DNA of 64,000 bases from Angomonas deanei (GCA_903995115.1 LR877155.1:622501-686500); one strand, 5' to 3'; numbered from the stretch's first letter, positions 38,519 to 48,111 are shown. Program-made: numbers and translations. Notes: generated by a model not told the origin, from the letters alone.

Positions 38519-39862
38519 ATGTCTATCGCAGAAGCAAGCGTCATATGCAAAGAGTTTGTCAGCTTTTTGAATAAAAGCGTCACCCCGTTTCACGCCGTTG
38601 AGGAATCTGCCAAGGTGCTTTCGGCAATCGGGTACAAAAAACTCATTGAAGGCACCACGTGGCCGCAACTAAAGCAAGGCGACAAATATTTCGTCACCCG
38701 CAACGACTCGAGTATTGTGGCATTTGCAGTCGGCGGAAAATATACGCCCGGCAATGGAGTGAAAATTGTTGGGGCGCACACCGACTCCCCCAATCTTGCC
38801 TTAAAGCCCCACAATAAATCAGAAAGGGAACAGTACGAAAGAGTGAGTGTTCAGTGCTACGGCGGCGGGCTGTGGCATACATGGTTTGACAGAGATTTAA
38901 CCGTTGCCGGAAGAGTATTTTACAAGTCCAACGAAAAAGTGGAGAGTAAATTAATTCATGTAAAAAAACCCATCATGCGGATTCCGACCCTCGCGATCCA
39001 CTTGACAAGCGGCCCTGAGCGCGATGCGTTTGCACCTAATAAAGAGCGACACGTTGTTCCAGTGATAGCCACTAAAATTGCCGCCGAGGTAAATAAAAAA
39101 AATTCGGAAGATAATTATTCGGTGTCCTTGTTCAGCCTTCTCGCGGAGACGCTAGGATGTGCGGTAGAAGATATTGTTGACTTTGATTTGAGCGTGGTGG
39201 ACACACAGGATGCTGTCATTGGCGGCGCCAAAGATGAATTTATTTTTTCCCCGAGACTGGATAATTTAGTCTCGTGCTTTTGTGCGCTGGAAGGACTAAA
39301 AAAATCGGACTCCACACTGAAGGACGACAATATGATACGAATGGTGTGTCTGTTTGACCATGAGGAGGTTGGCTCGAGTTCCTCCCAGGGTGCGGGTGGT
39401 ACCCTCATCCCTGACATTATCGAATATATTGTGAACGGAGCCTCTCTTCGGTCGACACTGGTGGCAAACTCATTTTTGCTTTCAGTGGACGGAGCACATG
39501 CGGTTCATCCGAATTATGGGGACAAGCATGAAGAAAATCACAGACCCAACCTCCACAAGGGCCCTGTAATTAAATACAATGCAAATACGCGTTACGCTAC
39601 CAACGGATTCACCGGTGCAACTGTGAAGAAAATCGCGGCAGATTCCAATATACCTCTACAGGAGTTTGTGGTGAAAAATGATTCGCCTTGTGGTTCCACC
39701 ATTGGTCCCATCCTTTCCACATTGAGTGGAATTAAGACGGCCGATATGGGCAACGCGATGTTGAGTATGCACAGTATTCGCGAAATGTGTGGCACTCTCG
39801 ATATTTTATACCTTGCAAATTTCCTCGAGTCTTTTTTTAGCAAGTATAATATTACCCCCTGA
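38519..39862 (+). CDS. DNPEP: Aspartyl aminopeptidase (M18)
   Basis: The 447-residue M18 metallopeptidase shows the zinc-ligand motif VGAHTDSPNLALKP (about residue 89), GGGLWHTWFDRDLTVAGR, SPRLDNLVSCFCALEG, CLFDHEEVGSSSSQGAGG (catalytic Glu pair) and SVDGAHAVHPNYGDKHE with a terminal zinc His region. The enzyme removes N-terminal Asp/Glu from peptides and is a cytosolic dodecamer. Length matches animal DNPEP (about 475). The start ATG at 38519 follows AG sites at the end of the C-rich part of the strand-switch region. It is the first gene of the rightward array. Confidence 0.95.
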   Translation: MSIAEASVICKEFVSFLNKSVTPFHAVEESAKVLSAIGYKKLIEGTTWPQLKQGDKYFVTRNDSSIVAFAVGGKYTPGNGVKIVGAHTDSPNLALKPHNKSEREQYERVSVQCYGGGLWHTWFDRDLTVAGRVFYKSNEKVESKLIHVKKPIMRIPTLAIHLTSGPERDAFAPNKERHVVPVIATKIAAEVNKKNSEDNYSVSLFSLLAETLGCAVEDIVDFDLSVVDTQDAVIGGAKDEFIFSPRLDNLVSCFCALEGLKKSDSTLKDDNMIRMVCLFDHEEVGSSSSQGAGGTLIPDIIEYIVNGASLRSTLVANSFLLSVDGAHAVHPNYGDKHEENHRPNLHKGPVIKYNANTRYATNGFTGATVKKIAADSNIPLQEFVVKNDSPCGSTIGPILSTLSGIKTADMGNAMLSMHSIREMCGTLDILYLANFLESFFSKYNITP

Positions 39863-40301
39863 GGTTTAATAGGAGAAAAAAAAAAAATGGATTAACACAA
39901 AACACATATACAAAAAAAAAAAAAAAAAAGAATCCGAAGGCCAAAAATGAGTTTTAACATGACCCGATTTTATTTATACGAAAATCACTTTTTTTATATA
40001 TATAGTTGTTTACCTGGCTCGAGTTATACCCCACGCGACAACGAATTCATTCACTGAGGCGCTCGCAAATTTATGCAGTACTTTCATTGTTGACCGTCTA
40101 TTTTTGAATTCCTCAAACTAAAAACCACTTCTTTGGCATCAGACGTTTCATTGCACTAATACTTTCTTATTTTTCATTCACGTGGTCTTTCCATTGTACT
40201 GCATCTCTGTAATATATTTTCTTTCTCTCTTTCTCTCTTTCTCCCAAACCTATTTTATTCTGTTTTTAAAAAATATTTATGCAGTCACGTTGATATAGAA
40301 G
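39863..40301. other. Intergenic with strong acceptor signal for eL39
   Basis: No gene is visible in these 439 bases. The left part is AT-rich with A-runs. The right part has a long C/T tract (about 40217-40250) ending in the AG at 40283-40284. Confidence 0.65.
40217..40284 (+). other. Predicted trans-splice acceptor of eL39
   Basis: A C/T-rich tract of about 30 bases is followed by more pyrimidines and a GCAG at 40281-40284, 17 bases before the ATG at 40302. A second AG lies directly before the ATG. This is one of the clearest acceptor arrangements in the window. Confidence 0.65.
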
Positions 40302-40457
40302 ATGGGTCGTTTCAAGCCTCTGGCTATCAAGAAGAAGTACGGTAAGAAGATCAAGCAGAACAAGCCTGTTCCGTACTTCATCCGACTTCGCACCGGTAAC
40401 CGCATTAAGTGGAACGAGAAGCGCCGCCACTGGCGCCGCACGAAGCTCAACTACTAA
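40302..40457 (+). CDS. RPL39: 60S ribosomal protein eL39
   Basis: This 51-residue protein, found by reading directly, is [20 protein letters not shown] followed by [13 protein letters not shown] and ending [14 protein letters not shown]. Length and sequence match eL39, which lines the peptide exit tunnel; nearly all members are exactly 51 residues. No frame problem. Codons are strongly C- or G-ending, as in the other highly expressed genes here (eL13, PFK). Confidence 0.96.
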   Translation: MGRFKPLAIKKKYGKKIKQNKPVPYFIRLRTGNRIKWNEKRRHWRRTKLNY

Positions 40458-41165
40458 TGTGATCATGTGACACGTTTCATTTTGATTTTTATTTTATCAT
40501 GATTAAACCAAAAAAAAAAAAAAGGAAATATATATAGAGGATTAGTTGTACCGTGCTGTTCTCGGTGTCTTCGTTTGCCCACTGTGCTATGCTTCCTTCA
40601 TTCTCTCTCTCTCTCTTTTTTTTTTTTTTTCAACATACCAACACTAAAATTTTTTTTCACGGTTTTCTGCAGTTTTCAGAAAGCCGTACGAATTTATTTT
40701 CTTTACTAAAGAAATTTGTTGTGTTTCAGATAAATAAGTCAGCGGAGCGAAAAACGTGTGACACCGTTGCCGTACTAAGCCTGAACAGCCTTTTTATCTT
40801 ATATTTTGCTGTTCTTGTTTGAATACTCGCCGAAACAGTAGGCCGAATAATATTAAGCACAGTAATATCGAGAAAAAAAAAATTGAAGAACGTAAAATCA
40901 CGTTTTTCCGCTATTTTGGGTAATTTTATTTATTACAGACAGATATATTTATTTTTAGTGCGAAGGCGGGACCGCCGAACATTTTTTGTCCCTGCGAATA
41001 AATTAAAAATATAACATCGTGATAAGGGGGGAAATATCGGTTCGTCGTCTTAACAGGTTGATTGCCCTCGAACACTAAGCACACACACAAAAAAATAAAA
41101 TAAAATAAAAGAAATAGCATCCACTAATTGTTGTATTTTATTTTTAACGTTTAAAGAAAAGAACA
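40458..41165. other. Longest intergenic gap, AT-rich
   Basis: No gene can be supported in these 708 bases. T-runs at about 40617-40630 and A-runs at 40510-40522 and 40872-40880 are present. A weak reading frame at 40553-40822 is mostly Phe/Ser homopolymer-derived. I see no tRNA fold or box A/B pair. Confidence 0.55.
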
Positions 41166-42860
41166 ATGTCCGCTCAACCAACCACACGAGTCCAAGTAGC
41201 TATCCGTATTAGGCCAACCATTAAAAAAGGAAGCCATAACGAGAAAGTGGTAGTTTCACAATCCGGCCATAACGGCGTACTAGTTAATGAAGACACAAAA
41301 AACGAAAAAAAATATGTATACGATAATGTTTTTGGTAGCACCGCATCGCAGTCAGACGTGTACGAAAAAATAGGACGGCCGATGCTAGAGGAGGCGTACA
41401 AGGGATTTAACGTTTGTCTGTTTGCCTACGGCCAGACCGGAAGTGGAAAGACGCACAGTTTGATTGGTGACATTTACGACGAGGACAAGAAGGGCATCAC
41501 CCCGCGTTTTATTCAGGACCTGTTCGACGAGGCGCAGCGGCGGGTGGATGAGGACCCCGAGCTGACCATCAAGGTGTCTTTCACGATGATTGAGGTATAT
41601 ATGGAGAAAGTGCACGATTTGTTAGCCCCCCGTCAAAAAGGTGTAGAGAGCGAGTCGTTAGAGATCCACGAAGACTCCAACCGACGGGTCTACGTGAAGG
41701 GCGCCAGTGTGCATCACGTGCTGGGGTACGAGCGTGCGATGCAGCTGCTGAAAAAGGGAAACGCGAGTCGCCAGACGGCGGAGACGAAAATGAACGAGAC
41801 GAGCTCACGGTCGCATGCCATCATGCAAATTAGTATGTCGCAAGAATTCGAGTCAATTGACAAGAAGGATCTGGAGTGTACGATTTCCCTCGTGGACCTC
41901 GCCGGCAGCGAGCGGCAGTCCAAGACGGAGTCGAGCGGACAGAGTTTTGAGGAGGCGAAGAAGATTAACCACTCGCTGCTAATGCTTGGCCGCGCGCTGA
42001 ACTCCTTTAGCGACCGCAAAAATCAGGACGCCTTCATCTCTTTGAGGGAGTCGAAACTCACCCGACTGCTTTCGGAGAGTTTTGGAGGAAATAGTAAAAC
42101 GTGGATGCTGGCGACTGTGTCACCCACCTTGTACAATATAACGGAAACGATTTCCACGTTAGACTACGCGAGTAACGCGCTGGCCATTAAAAATAAGGCG
42201 AGAATTAATAAGAGTATTCGTGATTTGGAATTTAGGGATTTGGTGAAACTGAGGGAGCACCTAGAGGCTTGTCTCACGCAGGAAAATGAAGCACTTGCTG
42301 TGTGTAATAGTAAAGTGGAGGAGACGAATATTTTGATAGCTAAATTAAAGGAAAGGGTTCAAACCTCTAACAACGTACAAATAGAAACCGAGCTGGAGCG
42401 GGCGTTAGACGAAAGAATCAATATTACGAAAAAGCTGAAGTCGGTTCTTCAGGCAAAGAAGGGCGGCTCCATGAGTTGTTTTTCTGGTGTTTGCACGTTT
42501 AAGGTGTCCGCTGTCGGGAAGGAATATTTTACTCTCGTGGTACCAGTGTACGATTGTGGTGGACCCCCGCCCCTGTTGGTGTGCCACACAGACACGGTCT
42601 GGAAAGACGGAGATGCCACGTGTGACGTCCATTGCAGCGAAATACTTCACTTCCCTTCATTTGCTTCAGGGGGTGCGCGGGTGACGATGTGGATGGGTAA
42701 ATTTTCCGACTCCAAGGTAAGCTCGTCGGTTGTTCGCGCCGACGATGGAAACCCTCAACTTTTGTGTTCGCAGCGCTTTGTAGTGGAAGATGTGTCTTCG
42801 CCACGCACATTTTTCCAAGAACAACCGTTTTACATTTGTGTGGAAGGGTTTCTTCCTTAA
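41166..42860 (+). CDS. Kinesin A: N-terminal motor with short unique tail
   Basis: The 564-residue kinesin has its motor at residues 8-345: VQVAIRIRPT, P-loop AYGQTGSGKTHSLIGD (about residue 88), switch I NETSSRSHA, switch II SLVDLAGSERQSKTES and SLRESKLTRLLSESFGG. The pattern DVYEKIGRPMLEEAYKGFNV is closest to kinesin-3-like/kinetoplastid K39-type motors, which are plus-end directed. After a neck region and a short coiled coil (350-430) comes a unique tail of about 130 residues, predicted beta-rich (VSAVGKEYFTLVVPVYD). Bases 41347-42178 are almost identical to the next gene's 43252-44083; the flanks are not. Confidence 0.92.
   Translation: MSAQPTTRVQVAIRIRPTIKKGSHNEKVVVSQSGHNGVLVNEDTKNEKKYVYDNVFGSTASQSDVYEKIGRPMLEEAYKGFNVCLFAYGQTGSGKTHSLIGDIYDEDKKGITPRFIQDLFDEAQRRVDEDPELTIKVSFTMIEVYMEKVHDLLAPRQKGVESESLEIHEDSNRRVYVKGASVHHVLGYERAMQLLKKGNASRQTAETKMNETSSRSHAIMQISMSQEFESIDKKDLECTISLVDLAGSERQSKTESSGQSFEEAKKINHSLLMLGRALNSFSDRKNQDAFISLRESKLTRLLSESFGGNSKTWMLATVSPTLYNITETISTLDYASNALAIKNKARINKSIRDLEFRDLVKLREHLEACLTQENEALAVCNSKVEETNILIAKLKERVQTSNNVQIETELERALDERINITKKLKSVLQAKKGGSMSCFSGVCTFKVSAVGKEYFTLVVPVYDCGGPPPLLVCHTDTVWKDGDATCDVHCSEILHFPSFASGGARVTMWMGKFSDSKVSSSVVRADDGNPQLLCSQRFVVEDVSSPRTFFQEQPFYICVEGFLP
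41347..42178 (+). repeat. Homogenised kinesin motor segment, copy 1
   Basis: Over 832 bases this matches 43252-44083 without gaps; I found two differences (41966 T/C and 42074 G/A), both synonymous. Similarity drops abruptly at both ends, in the middle of the motor domain's N-terminal part and at its last helix. This pattern points to recent gene conversion, not simple recent duplication. Confidence 0.9.
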
Positions 42861-43067
42861 TGACCCCTTTTTTCTCTGTGTACTGTCCAAAGTCTTCTTT
42901 TTTTTTTTTTTCTGTTTCGAAAAAATAAATCTTCCCCTTTTTTTTTTCGTTACAGCCGCGACTTTTCGCGCCCACCTTTTCTGTCTCCCTCCTCGTCTCG
43001 ATGCCATTGGTAGTGTATTTTCAGGTTTTTAAAAGTAGAATAGAAACAACAACAACAAAAAAGTACC

Positions 43068-44816
43068 ATGGCCGATGCCAAAGAGGGTTCGCGTGTCCAG
43101 GTGTCCGTTAGGATTCGCCCGCTTTTAAAACAGGGCAAGCAAGCGGACAAAGTGGCAACCTCCGAGTTAGATGATTCCACTATTTCCGTTGCGGAGGACA
43201 AACGGAGCCCAAAGACATATGTGTTTGACAACGTTTTTGGCAGTTCCACGCCGCAGTCAGACGTGTACGAAAAAATAGGACGGCCGATGCTAGAGGAGGC
43301 GTACAAGGGATTTAACGTTTGTCTGTTTGCCTACGGCCAGACCGGAAGTGGAAAGACGCACAGTTTGATTGGTGACATTTACGACGAGGACAAGAAGGGC
43401 ATCACCCCGCGTTTTATTCAGGACCTGTTCGACGAGGCGCAGCGGCGGGTGGATGAGGACCCCGAGCTGACCATCAAGGTGTCTTTCACGATGATTGAGG
43501 TATATATGGAGAAAGTGCACGATTTGTTAGCCCCCCGTCAAAAAGGTGTAGAGAGCGAGTCGTTAGAGATCCACGAAGACTCCAACCGACGGGTCTACGT
43601 GAAGGGCGCCAGTGTGCATCACGTGCTGGGGTACGAGCGTGCGATGCAGCTGCTGAAAAAGGGAAACGCGAGTCGCCAGACGGCGGAGACGAAAATGAAC
43701 GAGACGAGCTCACGGTCGCATGCCATCATGCAAATTAGTATGTCGCAAGAATTCGAGTCAATTGACAAGAAGGATCTGGAGTGTACGATTTCCCTCGTGG
43801 ACCTCGCCGGCAGCGAGCGGCAGTCCAAGACGGAGTCGAGCGGACAGAGTTTTGAGGAGGCGAAGAAGATCAACCACTCGCTGCTAATGCTTGGCCGCGC
43901 GCTGAACTCCTTTAGCGACCGCAAAAATCAGGACGCCTTCATCTCTTTGAGGGAGTCGAAACTCACCCGACTGCTTTCAGAGAGTTTTGGAGGAAATAGT
44001 AAAACGTGGATGCTGGCGACTGTGTCACCCACCTTGTACAATATAACGGAAACGATTTCCACGTTAGACTACGCGAGTAACGCACTGGCGATCACCAATA
44101 AAGTAAAGGTGAACAGCGCCTACAGAAGCATGGAGCTGAAGGAGTTAAAGATTTTGGTGGGCCTGCTGGAGAAGCGGCTGGAGGCGGTGGGGAGGGCGCG
44201 GGATAAGAAGTCGGTGGAGCTGGCTGATTTAGAGGAGGAGTACAATGTGCTCAAACTGGCGGCAGATAGCACGGAAAGCCAGGAGCAAACGAGACTTCAC
44301 TTGTTGGACCTCTGCAACCGAATAAAGGAGGAGAATGCGCTTCTAGAGAAGCGGGTGGCGGCGGCGGAAGAGGGTGTGCTGTGGAGCCTGGACAATGAAA
44401 AGTGCGGCGGGTTTTTCAAGGGACGGCATCAATTGACCCTTGCGGCCATTATGGAGCAGAAAGATTCTGTCTTTTCCCTCCCGCTGATTACCGACACCGG
44501 TTTGGTCACCAAAACCTCACTGCGCCTCAAGTTGACCATTCACGATGTGCGCTGCGAAAACGTGTCCCTTTTTAGTCTATCCTTTTCTCTTCATATAGTT
44601 GGTGCTGCGAATATCCCCCAGCAGTGCAGCACCCGCTCCTTCTGCTCCGTGACGGTGGTGAGTGACGGCGAACAGAGACGGTTTTCGTCGGGTACCGTCG
44701 AGGAAAACCAGTGCCCAGAGTACAACTTGGTGCGCGAATTTCAGGTGGACAATGCCGACAGTAAAATCCTTAGCGAACCGTTTCTTCTATGCGAAGTTTT
44801 CGCATTCAGCTATTAG
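43068..44816 (+). CDS. Kinesin B: N-terminal motor with coiled coil and C2-like tail
   Basis: The 582-residue kinesin has a motor (residues 8-345) that shares the homogenised segment with kinesin A, including the P-loop and both switches. The first 60 residues differ (VQVSVRIRPLLKQGKQADKV). After the motor is a coiled coil (about 350-430: LKILVGLLEKRLEAVGRARD) and a tail of about 150 residues that reads as a C2-like beta sandwich: LSFSLHIVGAANIPQQ, FCSVTVVSDGEQRRFSSGTV and EYNLVREFQV. C2-like or PH tails are typical of cargo-binding kinesin-3s. The loop ligands for calcium are not obvious, so lipid or protein binding without calcium is more likely. Confidence 0.9.
   Translation: MADAKEGSRVQVSVRIRPLLKQGKQADKVATSELDDSTISVAEDKRSPKTYVFDNVFGSSTPQSDVYEKIGRPMLEEAYKGFNVCLFAYGQTGSGKTHSLIGDIYDEDKKGITPRFIQDLFDEAQRRVDEDPELTIKVSFTMIEVYMEKVHDLLAPRQKGVESESLEIHEDSNRRVYVKGASVHHVLGYERAMQLLKKGNASRQTAETKMNETSSRSHAIMQISMSQEFESIDKKDLECTISLVDLAGSERQSKTESSGQSFEEAKKINHSLLMLGRALNSFSDRKNQDAFISLRESKLTRLLSESFGGNSKTWMLATVSPTLYNITETISTLDYASNALAITNKVKVNSAYRSMELKELKILVGLLEKRLEAVGRARDKKSVELADLEEEYNVLKLAADSTESQEQTRLHLLDLCNRIKEENALLEKRVAAAEEGVLWSLDNEKCGGFFKGRHQLTLAAIMEQKDSVFSLPLITDTGLVTKTSLRLKLTIHDVRCENVSLFSLSFSLHIVGAANIPQQCSTRSFCSVTVVSDGEQRRFSSGTVEENQCPEYNLVREFQVDNADSKILSEPFLLCEVFAFSY
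43252..44083 (+). repeat. Homogenised kinesin motor segment, copy 2
   Basis: This is the partner of 41347-42178 at a constant offset of 1905 bases. Confidence 0.9.
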
Positions 44817-45072
44817 AGCGCCCCATAACCAGGGCAAAAGGAGATTATTGTTACAGTGATGCATCTGACTCAAAACAAGCCGATGAGCGGCTCATGACGT
44901 TTTTTTTTTTTTTTTTCGTTTTCTTCCTCCGACATTAGCTTTCTCTCTTTCTCTTTCCCCCCACTAAGTATCACCTTTCCCGAAAATAAGAAAACTACCA
45001 GCGACAGAAGAAGAGTTGCTCATTTTTAGGATTGCCCAAACATAGTTTGTTTTCACTGTGATTTGTCATCCA

Positions 45073-46164
45073 ATGTACGCCCGTGGATACGCCACTACGC
45101 GCGACCGACCCAAGGGTCAGCGCACACAGCGGGCTGACGCTGCACACTTAGATCCGTACAATAATGGCTATAGTGCTAAAAAACCCACATACCTTGTCTC
45201 TCCTTTAGAAAACGACGCACCCCCGCCACTGAAGTCAACCAGCTCCCGTCCCAACTCCCCCAGGACCGGCTCACCCAGTCGCGCCAGTCGCCCACCGATC
45301 TCCAGGCCTATCGTGCTAGGCGTCTTTGATGAGTCTACCCGCGTCAGCGGAAAAAGCGTTCCCAGCAAGAAAAGTGCCCATCAGCGTCCCGCACTCTCAT
45401 CGAATCCACCGACGAGAGTATTTACCTCTTCCGCCAACACCAGGGAGAGTGTGCTTCCCATGAGCGGTCAAAGGGCCCATGAGCAGCCAAAACCACAATT
45501 AGTCGCACCTCCGGTGCAGAGGGAACCTTACAAGTACCTCATTCCCCCACAGAGCTCGAAGGATCATAATAAGCTCGTCGTCGTGCTAGACTTGGATGAG
45601 ACGTTGGTGTACGGGCGGGAAGGGCCCGTCCGCGTCCGCCCAGGCACGGCGGAGCTGCTGCAGTGCCTGAAGGACAGAGCGGAGGTCATTGTCTGGACGG
45701 CGGGATCGCGGGATTACGCGCTGGAGGTGATTAACATTATTGACCCGTTCTGTGCCATTCAGCACTGCATTTACCGTCACCCCATGTGGTGGACGGGTGA
45801 GATTGGCTGCACAAAGGACTTGAATCAGTTGGGCCGTCCGCTGGAAAAGACGGTCTTGATAGATAACACCCCTGACGTGTTTAGAGCCAACCCCACCAAC
45901 GGCATCCTTGTCAGTGATTTCCTTGGAACCGTGTTTAAAGCGGACCGGGTTCTCTTCACGCTAGCTGATATATTTGACTTTATCTTCCGGCGCATAAGTG
46001 ACCCAACCGTCGGGAGCATCTTCGCCAGTAAACGAATCATGCTCCGCCGCGTTCCGCTGGAGAGCAATCGAAAAATAGAGCTCTACACCTTGGCGGCAGA
46101 CGATGTAGAGAACCACATGTACATCTCCCCCGCTCAGCGCTCTCTCTTGCAGTACTTGCATTAA
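45073..46164 (+). CDS. SCP/FCP1-like (NLI-interacting factor) phosphatase
   Basis: The 363-residue protein has a Ser/Pro-rich disordered N-terminal half (residues 1-165), then a HAD-type FCP1/SCP catalytic domain: VVVLDLDETLVYGREG (DxDxT motif with the catalytic Asp), IVWTAGSRDYALEVINIID, CTKDLNQLGRPLEKTVLIDN (motif III Lys and Asp). Members dephosphorylate Ser/Thr, classically of the Pol II CTD; kinetoplastid Pol II lacks the heptad repeats, so the substrate is open. The annotated frame continues five codons upstream only through GTG; the ATG at 45073 is used. Confidence 0.88.
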   Translation: MYARGYATTRDRPKGQRTQRADAAHLDPYNNGYSAKKPTYLVSPLENDAPPPLKSTSSRPNSPRTGSPSRASRPPISRPIVLGVFDESTRVSGKSVPSKKSAHQRPALSSNPPTRVFTSSANTRESVLPMSGQRAHEQPKPQLVAPPVQREPYKYLIPPQSSKDHNKLVVVLDLDETLVYGREGPVRVRPGTAELLQCLKDRAEVIVWTAGSRDYALEVINIIDPFCAIQHCIYRHPMWWTGEIGCTKDLNQLGRPLEKTVLIDNTPDVFRANPTNGILVSDFLGTVFKADRVLFTLADIFDFIFRRISDPTVGSIFASKRIMLRRVPLESNRKIELYTLAADDVENHMYISPAQRSLLQYLH

Positions 46165-46621
46165 AAAATAAAAATAAAAATGAGGATGGCGGAACGCCTA
46201 GTCCTGCCGTGGTGGGCCTCAAATAATAATAAAATTATCATAGTCTTCCATTGTATTTTGCTGTTTATTTATTCGTTTATTTTTGCGCCCCGCACCAAAC
46301 AAAACTCGTGTATTACTTTAAATTATTGGAAAGAAAGAAAAAAGAATGTAATATCTGTAAGTGTGTAAAGTCAAAGTTTAGAATTCAAACCTATTACATT
46401 TCTGTACCAGTACAATCGTTGTTTTCATTTTTTGTTTTGTTTTTGTATTTTAAATATTCAACAAAAAGTAAACATAAAAATCGAATTGTTGTGGTCATTG
46501 ATCCTTTTTGCTGAAGTGAACCTCTCTGGATAAACAAAACTGTGAGCCCACCACTGCCTATTCGTATTTCTCTCTCCACCGCTAGCCTCTTGCCATTCTG
46601 GTTGTTGTTGTCATTCCCCCA
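46165..46621. other. Intergenic, AT-rich
   Basis: No gene is visible in these 457 bases. Small frames are low-complexity. A C/T-rich stretch before 46621 with AG near 46585 fits the acceptor region of the next gene. Confidence 0.55.
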
Positions 46622-47812
46622 ATGTTCAGTCCCACCAAACACGCCCGTCGTCATCTTGAGGTACTACGCGTCCCTTCTAGTATTCTCTTCGCGATCGCCT
46701 TCGTCTATCTGTTGTGGTCGAATATGGCGGAAAAGAAGGAAGGAGAGGTTCCTGTGAGGGCTAGCCTGAAAAATTGGTTATTGGCTTATTACAGCGTTGC
46801 CGGACTTATATTTTCCTTTTGCTACATATACGAAAACCTCAGGGGTTACTTTATTCACACCCCCAGGCACTTGTCCCTCACGAACGATTACCTGCACTAC
46901 GAGCCGCAAAAAGCCCACAAGCTGGAGGCGTTCGAGTACGACACACCGCTGACATGGTACGAAAAAGCAAAGATGATTTTTTTCATTGGCACGGGGATCG
47001 CACTGATTCGTTTTGTGTTTTTTGTGGTTTTCATATCGATAGCAATGATGCTTTTTAGTTTCGCCGGAAATCGGCGGGAGTCCCCGAAGCGATTTCTAGT
47101 CTTTTCCCAGCTGTGCGTTTTTTTCGGTAACATCGCGCTGGCGGCCGTCGGCATTTACAAGGTACAGCTGTATGGAGAGAAAGTGGCCCCCCGCAGCAAG
47201 TGCAAGTTAATCATTTCCAATCACAACTGCGCTATCGAGGTCATTTTAATTTGGGTTTTGAGCCACTTTCCTTCGTTTGTTTCACGTCGAGAGAACTGTA
47301 AATTCCCATTTTTTTCTGGCATCATAAAGGCCTGTGATGGGGTTCTTGTGGACCGGAGTTCAGCATCGTCCCGCCAACGGACACTGGAGGCGATTATTGA
47401 ACACGCGGAGGATCCAAGTTCCTCTCAGCTCATCATATTCCCCGAAGGCACAACCGGTAACCAGCGCACCCTATTTTTATTTCGCAAAGGTGCGTTTGAG
47501 GCGGGTGTGCCGGTACAGATGATCTGCGTCTATTTCCCCTATAAACACTTCAACCCGGCGTGGACAGGGAGAGAGACGGGGGGAAATAATCTAAAAGATA
47601 TTGCGTTGAGGCTTTGCTCCCAATTTGTGACCCACGCGGAGGTGCGGGTCCTGCCGGTGTACTACCCCACCGAGGAGGAGAAGGCGAATGCTATTGTGTA
47701 CGCGAACCATTGCCAAAAAATGATGGCCTGCGTTCTGAAGGAAAAGGTTAGTGACGCCACGACAAAGTACGCGAAGGAGGCAGCGGCTGCCTACGAGCAA
47801 AAAAGAAGATGA
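46622..47812 (+). CDS. LPCAT-like PlsC acyltransferase, catalytic motif H-x4-E
   Basis: The 396-residue membrane protein has hydrophobic segments at about residues 20-35, 55-75 and 118-150, then a second cluster at 165-180. The acyltransferase domain begins with LIISNHNCAIEVILIW, where the usual H-x4-D (HxxxxD) reads H-N-C-A-I-E, a Glu in place of the catalytic Asp. Other blocks are intact: GVLVDRSSASSRQ, IIFPEGTTGNQRTLFLFRKG and FNPAW. This pattern resembles lysophosphatidylcholine/ethanolamine acyltransferases of the ER or lipid droplets (no EF-hands here). Asp-to-Glu may keep the charge relay working; activity is uncertain. It is not closely related to the minus-strand pair. Confidence 0.82.
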   Translation: MFSPTKHARRHLEVLRVPSSILFAIAFVYLLWSNMAEKKEGEVPVRASLKNWLLAYYSVAGLIFSFCYIYENLRGYFIHTPRHLSLTNDYLHYEPQKAHKLEAFEYDTPLTWYEKAKMIFFIGTGIALIRFVFFVVFISIAMMLFSFAGNRRESPKRFLVFSQLCVFFGNIALAAVGIYKVQLYGEKVAPRSKCKLIISNHNCAIEVILIWVLSHFPSFVSRRENCKFPFFSGIIKACDGVLVDRSSASSRQRTLEAIIEHAEDPSSSQLIIFPEGTTGNQRTLFLFRKGAFEAGVPVQMICVYFPYKHFNPAWTGRETGGNNLKDIALRLCSQFVTHAEVRVLPVYYPTEEEKANAIVYANHCQKMMACVLKEKVSDATTKYAKEAAAAYEQKRR

Positions 47813-47895
47813 GCAACCAACAACAATGACATCACCGAAGGATTTATTAGGTGTGTGCTTTGTGATTCTCATCTTTTCCGTATCGTTTTTTTTTT

Positions 47896-47919
47896 TATAT
47901 ATATATATATATATATATA
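47896..47919. repeat. (TA)n microsatellite
   Basis: Perfect alternating TA of about 24 bases lies directly after a T-run, in the 3' flank of the acyltransferase gene. It can cruciform or slip; no further function seen. Confidence 0.9.
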
Positions 47920-48111
47920 ATTAATGAATTTGCTTCGTTGCTTTTTTTTTTTTTTTTCGAATATACATATATCTATACAAATCGCTTTCGCGGCAAGGAT
48001 CCGACCCCCGTACCAGAGGCAACCACCCGGAAAGCGAGGCCATCAGCGAATCGCTTGTTATCGACACGCTTTCCCTTTCATGGGTCCGACATCCCCCTCC
48101 CCACCCGAAGA

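Noticed and set aside
38236-38583. Frames inside the GC-rich strand-switch region on both strands
   Set aside because: Composition is only Pro/Arg/Gly/Ala from high GC; the minus frame overlaps the aminopeptidase start. No acceptor or conserved pattern.
40553-40822. An 89-codon frame in the gap after eL39
   Set aside because: Runs through T-tracts (poly-Phe) and has no family resemblance; probably UTR.
41166-44816. Kinesin pair as a simple recent duplication
   Set aside because: Ends of the genes are strongly diverged while the middle is nearly identical, so a single recent duplication cannot explain it; conversion is preferred.
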